Origin: Megamerina dolium
Taxonomy: Eukaryota > Arthropoda > Insecta > Diptera > Megamerinidae
Direction of reading: 5' to 3'
Length of the DNA: 64,000 nucleotides
Assembly: GCA_963854835.1 (NCBI GenBank)
Contig: OY978530.1
Location: 14,916,220 to 14,980,219 of the forward strand
Below are positions 23,985-33,168 of the stretch, one piece after another. Made by a program: the position numbers and the translations under genes. Below the pieces are notes generated by a model, which saw only the letters and a list, made by a program, of their open reading frames with translations, was not told the DNA's origin and did no database searches. Numbering within the stretch: position 1 is the first letter of the stretch; each line of letters begins with the position of its first letter.

Positions 23985-25190
23985 ATAGTAGTTTGCTCGA
24001 ATTCCATCTTTTTCTTTTATTTCCACTACTTTGTATGGGAGCTACGAATTAAGAAGAATTGTTAAGAATTATTAAACGAATTATTAAGAAGTAGGCGTGG
24101 CTCGTCAGGTTGACTTGGACGAAGTACTTTGTAAGTTATGGGGGTTTTAAAGGAGATTTTTTAAATAATTTCGAGGCAGAGTATGGGAGTTATATAAAAA
24201 AAAAGGGCGTGGCTTACCTCTCCCTGTAAATATAATTCATTTTGCAACCTTAAATTTAGTTGTCCTACGCTGAATAGTTCGTAAGTTATAGCGGTTTAAA
24301 TTTTTTTTAATTTTCGCAACTTTGTATGGTATCCCCATTATGAAGTGGGCGTGGCATGTTGCTTTTTTCTCAGATTCTTTCCGACTACCATATTAACCTA
24401 AGTATTAATTATGATTGTTCTAGACAGAAGGATGCAGAAGTTACAGCTATTTCAATTGAAATGAAATTCGGTCATTTGGTATGGGGGCTACTATAAACAG
24501 TGGGTGTGGCGAGTCCATTTCCTATGAGTCCAGTTGCTTTTACAATACTAATCCATACCTTAAATCTAGTTGTTCTACGCTGAATAGTTTGCAAGTTATG
24601 ACGGTTAACATTTTTTTTTTTTAATTTCCCCAACTATGTACGGGAGCCCCAATAAGAAGTGGGCGTGGTTGACGCTGCTTTTTTGTCAGATTATTTCCAA
24701 CTACCATATTAATCTAAGTGTCGGTTATCGTTATTCTAGACAGAAGATTGTAGAAGTTACAGCTGTTTCAATTTAAAAGAAGTACAGACACTTTGCATTA
24801 GAGCTACTATAAAAAGTAGACGTGGCTCGCATATTTCTGGCAAGATTATGTAGCAGTATAATATAACTGCACTTGGCAAATATTGCTGGTCCAGATGGTA
24901 TATTAAGTGAGTTATAACAACTTCAAAGTTTTGAAAATTCAGAGGTTTGTCGCTTTGAATGATTGGTATGGGCGTGGCTATCGACAGATCATGCCCGATA
25001 TCAATCCTCTCCGTACCCTTGGATCATAGGTTACTTATGCCAAATTTCTTCAAAATACCTGAATATTTGCTTAAGTTATCGTGCGAACCAGCCAGGTGAC
25101 AGACAGACAGACAGACAGACAGACGGACGGACGAACATCTGACCGAAATGAATATACCTTGTATATTGCATTATGCAGGGTAGAAATATT
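23985..25190 (+). repeat. Degenerate tandem repeat, ~150-bp unit with GGGCGTGGC core, copy 1
   Basis: Seven units recognised by the core (T)GGGCGTGGC at about 24094, 24205, 24347, 24502, 24661, 24818 and 24970; spacing mostly 140-160. Each unit has CTTTGTATGGGAGCTACTAT before the core and TCTAGACAGAAG...GTTACAGCTAT after it. The array ends with a (CAGA)n/(CGGA)n tract and CCTTGTATATTGCATTATGC. No coding capacity. A partial second copy lies at 28565-29530. Confidence 0.75.
25098..25132 (+). repeat. (CAGA)n microsatellite
   Basis: About eight CAGA units followed by CGGA units at the 3' end of the modular repeat. Confidence 0.95.
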
Positions 25191-25269
25191 AGAATATTAA
25201 CTACGGACACAATTTGTGCTTCGTAATTACATAATGTGTTATTCATGACCAAATGACCAAAGTCGCTAA

Positions 25270-25760
25270 CTACTGACCATAAAATAAGATTAATGATTTA
25301 TTTTCTCTAAAGATATTTAGCATATGAACAAGGTAGTGATTTCGATATGCGGAATAGAATGGACAATCGAACATGAAGTGTTCAATATTTTTGGAGGTTA
25401 CATATGGTACATAATTTCTCACGATCCAATTTGTATATCGGACCTTTAATACAAATCCTGGTTGCAGTCTCAGTTGAGCTAACATATACAATAAATTTCG
25501 GATGAAAATATAGGAATCAGCTCCTCAAGTGATCTAAAGATTTTGTAGTTCATTATAGCACATTTTCGACTTTCAAATCGTTAATCTGGATTAAGTGAAT
25601 GCCAAACGTGCTGTATGCCTATTTCTTGAAGAAGTTTGTTGAATTGGGATACCCAGTTAAGTACAATGTTTACATTTCCATTCAAATGAAGATGCACCAA
25701 TCGCTTTAAACATAATTTGGGGTAACGGCTATGTTCCATATGTAGCATTCGAATGATATA
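25270..25760 (-). pseudogene. LINE ORF2 C-terminal region, unclassified clade
   Basis: Minus-strand text from 25760: IRMLHMEHSRYPKLCLKRLV, NVNIVLNWVSQFNKLLQEIG, then frame 25491-25270 with RLQPGFVLKVRYTNWIVRNY and IEHFMFDCPFYSAYRNHY. The last part matches the Cys/His segment (C..C....T.EHFLF.CP.Y) that ends many LINE ORF2 proteins; the first two Cys are Pro and Val here. Distinct from the Jockey family of the window. Confidence 0.5.
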
Positions 25761-25829
25761 ATCAGTGTTCGAGTAAATACCTTAAATGACATTTTCAGAA
25801 ACCCTAGTTCCAGTCTAAAAGATGCATTG

Positions 25830-26730
25830 GATGTTCCCTTGGTAGTGAAAGTACATGTTTGTAATAGGCAGATTGTATCAATTCCAGTTGGTCACAATAT
25901 CTCATATCTCAGTATACATGCTTCATGCTTTAAGAATGGCTTGATCGCTGGAGAATCAAAGTCAATCAATCCAATTGCGTGCATGTCACATTTACTCTAT
26001 GCACGAGTTCTTGTCCCCCTGTACAAATTAACTCTAATCCGATCCCTCAGGCGTCAGAAACAAAATATGTAGGAATGCATTTAGATCGCAGACTTACTTG
26101 GGCAAAGCATATAAGTGCAAAAGTTACTCAGATAAAACACAAAATAAACTAGTTAAACTGGCTTTTGAAGAGGTAGCCCAAGCTCAAAGTACACTACAAA
26201 GTTCTACTCTACAAAGTCATTATCGAGCCCTTATGGACCTACGGTATCTAACTCTAGGGTACTGTTTCATCCTCGAACGTCGAAAAGCTGCAAAGAGCCC
26301 AATCGAAAATCCTGCGAATTATTACCAATGCTCCTTGGTATATCAAAAACGTTAACCTCCACAGAGATTTACATATGTAACTGAATGTAACTGAAGAACT
26401 TTCCCGACTTGCTGGATCCTACTTAGCAAACCTAGACAAGCATCCCAATACATTAGCGAGGCGCCTACTACAGCATCAAGGACACACCGGCCTGAAGAGA
26501 ATGGACGCGCTTAGCATCAATGTAGATTATAAATTTATTCATTACACGATTACTTAAGTATTGTGCTACTTCTTTTCATTTACCATAACGACTCAAAGCA
26601 CTGACATTGGGAGATTGGTAATGTATGATGTGAATTCAAAAGATAAATGTTAAATATACTATTAAGATTTATTGTTAGTTCTAAGATATTTTTGGAAGAT
26701 TCAATAAAATGTATATAACCTAAAAAAAAG
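25830..26730 (+). mobile_element. Jockey-like LINE, old 5'-truncated copy
   Basis: Plus-strand text in several frames: SETKYVGMHLDRRLTWAKHI, LWTYGI, NVEKLQRAQSKILRIITNAP, NVNLHRDLH, LARRLLQHQGHTGLKRMDAL. It ends with AATAAA (about 26703) and an A-rich tail immediately left of the DD41D element. More diverged than the 33-37 kb copies. Confidence 0.7.
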
Positions 26731-26737
26731 AAATATA

Positions 26738-28026
26738 CAGGGTTATCCATTTCGCGGTTTCAAAAGTATAGGGCTAGAATTCGACATCTGTCAAACTGAG
26801 TTGTTAAAACAATTTCTTTCAAAGTCTGACATTTGCGAAAATGGATCGCTCAACTATCGCACAACGCATTAAAATTGTAAAAACCTACTACAAAAATGGT
26901 GATTCTGCACAGCCACATATCGTGCTTTAAGAGGAGATTATGGTTTACATAATCGTCCAACTACGCAAGCAATTGGCAAAATTGTGAAGAAATATGAAGA
27001 GACTGGATCGGTTACAGATATTGTAAGGCCTGTGCATCATCGTTTCGCTCGTACCACCGAAAATATCGCTGCTGTAAGTGAAAGTGTTGCCGAAGACCCG
27101 AATGTGTCGATTCCTCGTCGTTCTCAGGAATTAGGACTGTCTTACGGCACATTATGTCGTATTTTGCATTTGGATCTACACCTACATCCATATAAAATGC
27201 AGCTCACACAACAACTGAAGCCAGCTGACCATTCACAACGTCGTAGATACGTCGAATGGGTGCTTGAACAACAGGCGGTGGACGGCGATTTTTCGAACAA
27301 AATTTTCTTCAGCGACGAAGCACATTTCTCACTCGGTGGGTATGTTAACAAACAAAATTGTCATATTTGGGGTTCTGATAATCCTCAAGTAATTGAAGAG
27401 AGGCCACTACATCCACAAAAAATCACTGCTTGGTGCGCTCTTTGGTCCGGAGGTGTGATTGGACCTTACTTCTTCGAAAACGACGATGGAACGACTGTCA
27501 CCGTCAATTCGGAGCGTTATGGTCATATGATAACCGACTTTTTTTGCCTGCTATTGAAGAATACGACTTAGAGAATATGTGGTTTCAACAAGACGGTGCC
27601 ACATGCCACACAACTCGAGCGAATATGGCTTTATTGCAAGAGAAATTTTCTGGCCGCGTAATTTCTCGTCGTGGCGATATCAAGTGGCCACCAAGATCAT
27701 GCGATTTGAGACCGCTTGACTTTTTTTGTGGGGCTACGCTTATACGTGTTTATGCAGATAAACCTTTAACTCTTGAGTACCTAAAAACCAACATTCGTCA
27801 CGTTATGGCTGAGATACCGCCCAATATGTGTCAAAATGTGGTCGAAAATTACCTCAAAAGAATCGATGCTTGCAACAATTCGCGTGGTGGTCATTTAAAT
27901 GATGTAGTATTTCACGCATAATGTCAACGTTCAAACTTTATAATAAAAAAGAAATATCATGATAAAAAATATTTTATATGTGTTTTATTTACATTTATTT
28001 TTGAAACCGCAAAATGGATAACCCTT
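26738..28026 (+). mobile_element. DD41D (rosa-type) mariner-superfamily transposon
   Basis: 1289 bp with TA duplications (26736-26737, 28027-28028). Inverted repeats CAGGGTTATCCATTTCGCGG / AAGGGTTATCCATTTTGCGG, continuing TTTCAAA. It encodes a transposase with 41 residues between the second and third catalytic Asp, the hallmark of the DD41D/rosa family first found in Ceratitis rosa. Confidence 0.8.
26842..27921 (+). pseudogene. DD41D transposase, three frameshifts
   Basis: Starts MDRSTIAQRIKIVKTYYKNG (26842), frameshift at about 26911, then NRPTTQAIGKIVKKYEETGS, a helix-turn-helix region, and the first catalytic Asp in FSDEAHFSLGGYVNKQN (27307-27357). A one-base change in a T-run near 27541 shifts the frame. 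The second Asp lies in WFQQDGATCHTT (27580-27615) and the third in RSCDLRPLDFF (about 27700-27725). Another T-run change replaces the usual FFLWGY. Both errors in T-runs are typical of replication slippage. About 350 residues in total, normal for the family. Confidence 0.82.
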
Positions 28027-28028
28027 TA

Positions 28029-28560
28029 TATATAGTAGAGTTGATGATACAGTACTGTTAAATAATATTACTCTTCCTTCCCATGAGTCGGACTTGAAAT
28101 TGCTTAGGACTTGAAGGACTGAACCCAGAGCCATTTATCCCTTACGGCAGTTTCTGTTGCACACTTCTCCACAGTGGAACTTGAAATATCGATACCTAAG
28201 TCTGAATATGTTTTTACATATATATGTTACTACTTATTGTTAGTGTCGGGCTAAAGTTTCATTAAATGAATGTAAAAGATATTAATTCAAAAAAAATTGA
28301 AACAGTATTTTTCAATAAAACAATAATAAACACTATATGAAATATAAAATTGCGTATATTGCCAGGTAATGGTTGGTAGGTGGAAGACCATGTAATTTAC
28401 GGTCATTAAATGTTTTTAAGAATTCCATAATTTTCTATAATATTATATTATATAGTGAACATGGCTCATGCATTAAAAAAAAAGTATTTATACCAATAAT
28501 GTTAATTTAAATGACAAATATGGTTGTCCTAGGCGGTATAGTACGTAAGTTATAACGGTT
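28029..28560. other. Unassigned interval
   Basis: AT-rich. A possible LINE 3' end (VDDTVLLN-like text near 28040 and an A-run near 28293) is too weak to claim. Confidence 0.3.
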
Positions 28561-28822
28561 CAAAGTTAAATGCTTTCACGACTTTGTACAGGAGGACATT
28601 AAGTGAGGGCGTAGCTTACAAACTTTTGCAAACTTATCTCTGACTTTAATATTAATCTACGTCTAAAATATAAATGTCTTGGGCAAAGCATAACGGAAGT
28701 TATGGGGATTTCAAAATTTGCGATAATTCCTCCACTTTTTATGAGATCTACCTTAAATGGTGTGACTTGCTGATATCTTGTCAATTTGTTTCCGACTACA
28801 ATATTATTCTAAGTATCAGATA

Positions 28823-29182
28823 GTGGGTGCCGTAGCTCAGTGGTTAGTGTGTTCGCCTTCTGATCTGTAGGTCGTGGTTCAATCCCCGGCTGATGCATAA
28901 CAAATTTAATATCGATAAGATTTTTCTTTCGAACGGTACCCACCTGTCGGCAAGCAATTGGCAATTCTTCCGACAGTAACAACTTGCCATGAAAAAGCTT
29001 CTTAAAGAACTCTGTGACAAAGCTCAGGAAAAGTGATGTCACAAGTGTTCTGCCGTTCGGAATCGGCTAAAATAAGTAGGTCCCTTCTAATATTGTCCAA
29101 AATTTAAGACGCACAACAGTAATGGAATGGAAGCTCGGCCAATGAGCCCTTTGGGGCTTTATGTGCCACATATTTATTTTTT
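28823..29182 (+). mobile_element. Complete tRNA-derived SINE
   Basis: 360 bases with a 9-bp target duplication TATCAGATA (28814-28822 and 29183-29191). The tRNA-like head has box A TAGCTCAGTGG (28833-28843) and box B GGTTCAATCCC (28876-28886), correctly spaced for an RNA polymerase III internal promoter. A body of about 270 bases follows, then a tail CACATATTTATTTTTTT. Four other, shorter copies occur in this window. SINEs are transcribed by polymerase III and copied by a partner LINE; the partner is not evident here. Confidence 0.88.
28833..28886 (+). promoter_or_regulatory. RNA polymerase III internal promoter (A and B boxes)
   Basis: TAGCTCAGTGG at 28833-28843 and GGTTCAATCCC at 28876-28886. 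Both fit the tRNA consensus (TRGYNNARNGG, GGTTCRANNCC) with a 32-base gap. Confidence 0.85.
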
Positions 29183-29603
29183 TATCAGATATGGTTATTG
29201 TAGGCGGAAGACTGCCAAAGTTATAGAGCTTAAATTTTTATTTAATTCAGGCACTTTGTATGGGAGTTACTATTAACAATGGCGTGGCTCGACCATTTCT
29301 CCTAAAGCTATTTGGCAATATAACACCAATTTACACGATAAATATTGTTGTTCTAGATGGTACATTAAGTAACATGCAGTAAGCAAGTAAAAAATTTGTT
29401 TGTGCGGGCGTAGCAGTTGACCGATCATGCCTATTATCAATATGTTCAGTACGCTTGAACCATGGGACACTTGCGTCTAATTTCATCAAAATATTCTTTT
29501 GATGGCCTTTTCGCATAATTGCGGCTGTATCTAGCGAATAACAGCTCTAATAATAGTGATTCAATATTTGCTGGAGCATTGGCGTGGACTTTTTCTTATC
29601 TTT

Positions 29604-29700
29604 TCAAATAATCACACATCCAGGAAATTTTTCACGCAATAAAGAATTTGCTTCACCAGCTGTGTGGCATATGGCGCCGTACTGCTGAAAATAAACGCAT
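29604..29700 (-). pseudogene. Fragment of the DD41D transposase
   Basis: Minus-strand text FQQYGAICHTAGEANSLLRE followed by KFPGCVII aligns with the second-Asp region of the 26.7-kb element (QQDGATCHTTRANMALLQEK); the catalytic Asp is Tyr here. It adjoins a CAA/CAG-rich low-complexity stretch at 29739-29812. Confidence 0.6.
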
Positions 29701-29738
29701 AATAAATATGAGCGTTCCCCTGCTAGAGCGGGAAATAA

Positions 29739-29812
29739 ACAACAACAACAGCAACAACATCCGAAAAACCGCAGCAACAGCAATAACAACGTCCGTAACA
29801 ACAGCAAAGGCA
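29739..29812. repeat. CAA/CAG-rich low-complexity tract
   Basis: Imperfect AAC/AGC trinucleotide repeats. The translated Leu- or Cys-runs on the minus strand are not a gene. Confidence 0.85.
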
Positions 29813-29948
29813 TGCACATTGGAGCTTCATTCCAAATTCTTGAAGCTCCGAATGCCCCTCGCCTTCCTCAAGATCACCCAAGTTTAATAAAGATGGTCTT
29901 CAGCAAAAATCGATACAAAAACAAATTGACCAACTTAACCTTCTAATA

Positions 29949-31247
29949 GGTGTACAAATAAATTCTCTCATCTGAAGTTGGTTGCATTAACAACACACTA
30001 AGCGCATCCATTTCGCCTGCCATTTTTGGTATTTGTAGTTCAAGCCTCAGTTACTAGAGACATAAACTTAGAAACCAAATCAATATATTCTTCTGTTACA
30101 TTCTAAGTTTATGTTCTATATTTTCGATAATCAGTTATACTGCTTTCGGGTATGGCAGGTCGTGACAGTTGACATGTTAAACTACGTAACGTCTCGAGCA
30201 ACCAACGTTTTAGTAATTGATGTTTAAATGACATAAGTTTCAGTCGTTAAAAAGCTATAATTCAGTATGTATCAATTTTATAAGAGATGGATATTGATAA
30301 ACAACATTCATGTATTTTATTGCTTTCAAATGAAAAAAGTACTGCTGAAATTGTTAAATCGATTAATTCGACTTTGGGTGAACATTATGTGAATCTTAGA
30401 ACAACACAAAGCTAGTTTGCAGATTTCGTGAAAATAAATTTTTCCTTGAGAATGATAGAGTTTGATTAATGACGTGGATTCGTGCTGAAAAATAACTTGC
30501 AGAATTTCAGTTTAATAGCATACAATGAGAAAGATCCAGAAGGAAGGAAAATTAGCTCTTCATGAGTTAACTGAAGAAAACAAAAATAGAAGAGTTGATA
30601 TTTGCATGAATTTGCTTTCTCGGTTCAAAAGAAATAATTTTTTTGCACAAAACCATTACGGGTGATGAAAAGTGGATACTGTCTGACAATCCTAAACGTA
30701 ATATAGAAAAGCATGGGTTGAACCAGGCCTGCCATCAAAATCAGTTGCAAAATCGAATATTCATGCAAAGAAAGTGTTACTCTGTCTCTGCTGGGATTCG
30801 AAGGTAGTCATTTACTAAGAATCAAGTAATGTGGAGGAAAAATACCATTTATTTGACAAGGAAGTCGAAAAGTACTGCATGACAACGCTCGTCCACATAC
30901 TGCAAAATCAACTCAGGGACTCATCTTCTCCTTAGGTTGGGAGAAGTTGGACATGCGCAGTATTCTCCAGACATGGCTCCTTCCGACCATCTCTTATTCA
31001 GTTCAATGCAGTGTTACTCAGCTGACCAGAGATTCTTCAAAATTGATGATGTGCAAAAAAGGCTCAATGAACGTGTTGCCTTAAAACCATCAAGTTTCTA
31101 TCGCAAGGGAATCCGTCATCTACCAGTTAAATGGCAAAAGACCGTAGATAGTAATGTTTAATACTTCGATTATTAAGCTTTGTAACAAGTATATTTTTAA
31201 TAAAGATGAAATTTATGAAAAACATGGCAGCATTTATTTGTACACCT
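29949..31247 (+). mobile_element. mariner element (mauritiana-like), defective
   Basis: About 1.3 kb. Inverted ends GGTGTACAAATAAATTC (29949) and TTTATTTGTACACC (ending 31246), close to the Mos1-type end GGTGTACAA; flanked by TA-containing sequence on both sides. Confidence 0.75.
30288..31161 (+). pseudogene. mariner transposase, heavily frameshifted
   Basis: Seen in order: LLLSNEKSTAEIVKSINSTL, LALHELTEENKNRRVDICMN, TGDEKWILSDNPKR (first catalytic Asp), [10 protein letters not shown] (second Asp, about 30880-30905), and the C-terminal frame 30937-31161 with [20 protein letters not shown] (third Asp) and FYRKGIRHLPVKWQKTV. All three Asp survive but more than five frame breaks separate them. 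Confidence 0.75.
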
Positions 31248-31287
31248 TATATATAAACAACAGCAGAAAATTGACTCTACTCTCTGA

Positions 31288-31975
31288 AACTATACCTTTC
31301 GCTTGGGATTGTCGTAGTGGATCCACTTTTCATCACCAGTAACGATGCGATGCAAAAAACCTTTCCTTTGTTGCCTTTGGAGCAGCTGTTCGCAAGTGAA
31401 AAATCGCCTTTCGACGTCTCTCGGCTTTAACTCGTACGGTACCCAATTTCCTTGCTTTTGAATCATTCCCAATAGTTTCAATCGATGGGAAATGGCTTGG
31501 CGTGTAACTTCGAACAATTTGGCAAGTTCTTCTTGCGTTTGACACGAGTTCTCATCGAGTAATGCCTCCAATTCAGCATCTTCAAACTTCTTCGGCTGTC
31601 CTGGACGTTCTTTGTCTTCCACATCAAAATCACCACTTCTGAAACGCACAAACCACCTCTCGCATGTTGAAACTGAAAGAGCACACTCCGGATAGGCTTC
31701 GGAGAGTAATCGATGCGATTCAGCTGCACTTTTCTCCAAATTAAAGAAGTAAATCAAAACTTCCCGCAAATGCTGTTTTGTGGGCAGAAAACTTGACATA
31801 TTGAGAGCCAAAAAAACTATGTTGTTTACACTCCGGGCAAATGACACATACTGAAAATGAAAGCTATGGAATGAGGTTATGACATGAATATAGTTTCAGT
31901 ATTGTCTGATGCTTATATCCCGAACTACGCCATCTGTTGTAAATCCCGCATTTTTAATTTGCGCTCCCAATATAA
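31288..31975 (-). mobile_element. Mos1-like mariner, 5' half only
   Basis: Minus-strand element retaining the 5' UTR and N-terminal half of the transposase. It ends abruptly at about 31288, shortly after the first catalytic region, about 40 bases from the end of the neighbouring mariner. Confidence 0.7.
31290..31799 (-). CDS. Truncated Mos1-like transposase, N-terminal half, open frame
   Basis: Start taken at the ATG of MSSFLPTKQHLREVL, as in Mos1, not at the upstream in-frame ATG. About 169 codons without a stop: two helix-turn-helix DNA-binding regions (ESHRLLSEAYPECALSVSTC, CERWFVRFRSGDFDVEDKE; then DAELEALLDENSCQTQEELA, VTRQAISHRLKLLG), the linker WVPYELKPRDVERR, and the first catalytic motif TGDEKWIHYDNPKRK. 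The second and third catalytic Asp are deleted, so it cannot cut DNA. An expressed DNA-binding half could in principle bind mariner ends; there is no evidence of expression. Confidence 0.7.
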   Translation of the reverse strand: MSSFLPTKQHLREVLIYFFNLEKSAAESHRLLSEAYPECALSVSTCERWFVRFRSGDFDVEDKERPGQPKKFEDAELEALLDENSCQTQEELAKLFEVTRQAISHRLKLLGMIQKQGNWVPYELKPRDVERRFFTCEQLLQRQQRKGFLHRIVTGDEKWIHYDNPKRKV

Positions 31976-32394
31976 GTTTTATTTCACTCTGCACCCGGAC
32001 AATAAAGTTCAAGCTGGTACAGTTATATTGATACGCAACAATATACAATAGTCTGAGGCCACATCCAATCGCACAGAAGCCATATAAACCACAGATATAA
32101 TTTTTGAAGACTGGAGAGGACCAATAACTATTTCCGCAGTCTATAACCCACTAAAATATGTAATGAAAATGGAAGAGTATGAAAAATGCTTTAAGACCCT
32201 TGACAATAGATTTATAGCTGGAGGAAACTGAGATGCAAAACCTCATGATATCAAATGTAACCGATATTTTCAACTGTCCTCTGACAATTCTTCGGTTCTG
32301 GTCGAGTTTATTAACAATTTTGCAGATCTAAAATTAAAATTAATTTGGATCACTCAAGACATAATTTATCCTAAAAAAAAAAACAAAAAAAAAA
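31975..32394 (+). mobile_element. Old Jockey-like LINE, piece 1: endonuclease
   Basis: Plus-strand endonuclease text: DNKVQAGTVILIRNNI, FEDWRGPITISAVYNP, FKTLDNRFIAGGN (the catalytic GD.NAKH motif is degraded to GN*DAKPH), VEFINNF. It is interrupted by a minus-strand SINE at 32395. Confidence 0.7.
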
Positions 32395-32663
32395 ATAATA
32401 AATAAATATTTGGCACTTATAAGCCTCGAAGGGCTCTTTGGCTAAGCTCCCCTTCCAGTGCTGTTGTGCGTGTTAAATTTTGGTATTAGAATGGACCTAC
32501 TTATTTTAGCCGGTTCCGAACGGCAGAACTCTTGCGACATCACCTTTTCTGAGCTTTGTCACAGAGTTCTTTTAGGATCTTTTCCATGTCAAATTGTTAC
32601 TTGCGGAAGAATTGTTAATTGCTTGCCGACAGGTGGGTACCGTACGAAAGAAAAATCTATATA
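32395..32663 (-). mobile_element. tRNA-derived SINE, 5'-truncated copy inside the LINE
   Basis: The reverse complement matches the body of the 28823 SINE from CTTTCGTACGGTACCCACCT to CACTGGAAGGGGAGCTT and the tail; its T-rich 3' tail is the A-rich stretch at 32371-32405. It lacks the tRNA head. Confidence 0.8.
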
Positions 32664-33012
32664 GTAATATAGTAAATCTATAAACATTTCCACTGTGGTG
32701 AAGGAAAAATTGAGAGAAGAGCTAAATGCAAGAAAAAAGTGGCAACACACAAGCCACCCTGAAGATAAGAAAAAATTGAACGTGCCTGCAAAAGAACTCA
32801 AAGAAATAATTTACCATAAACGCAACACCCAGCTCCATCATTATCTCAATAATCTCAATGTAACAGCAGTTACGGAATACTCTCTTTAGAAAGCAACTGA
32901 CAATCTAAAGAGACCCGCACAGCACCAAACAGCCATACGAATGGAAAATAACGAATGGGTAAAAAGAGACCTTGAAAGAGTAAGCATACAGAGTAAGGCA
33001 CTTAAAAATAAT
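32664..33012 (+). mobile_element. Old Jockey-like LINE, piece 2: linker between endonuclease and reverse transcriptase
   Basis: The open stretch 32695-32889 and its continuation read VKEKLREELNARKKWQHTSH, KELKEIIYHKRNTQLHHYLN, EYSLWKATDNLKRPAQHQ and ENNEWVKRDLERV. This is the basic linker that precedes the reverse transcriptase in Jockey ORF2. It ends in the target site AAAAATAAT used by the next insertion. Confidence 0.65.
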
Positions 33013-33168
33013 TTTTTTTTTTTTTTTTTTGTTAGCTTATTTTTTTTATTGAATCTTTCTTAAATACAAGAAACTAACAATAAGTATTCAAATCTTACAA
33101 ACTAAATAAAATTAAGTGATATCCCCTACGTTCCATCACAATTTGGTGAGTCGCGAGATGTAGCAATT

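Larger units (their letters stand above)
28565..29530 (+). repeat. GGGCGTGGC modular repeat, copy 2 (interrupted by a SINE)
   Basis: Cores at about 28608 (GAGGGCGTAGC), 29281 (GGCGTGGCTCG) and 29405 (GGGCGTAGC), with the same flanking text as copy 1 (ACTTTGTA..GGAG, CCGACTACAATATTA, GGCGGAAG). Removing 28823-29191 joins CTAAGTATCAGATA to TGGTTATTGTAGGCGGAAG, which aligns with 24398-24430 of copy 1. Confidence 0.7.

Noticed and set aside
25098..25132. Short regular repeats that might suggest a CRISPR array
   Set aside because: A 4-base microsatellite; no spacers, eukaryotic context.
28036..28300. Possible LINE fragment (VDDTVLLN-like text, A-run)
   Set aside because: Too short and without a second motif in register.
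29604..29819. Leu/Cys-rich protein on the minus strand
   Set aside because: The homopolymeric part comes from a CAA/CAG tract; only the last ~28 residues are a DD41D transposase scrap.
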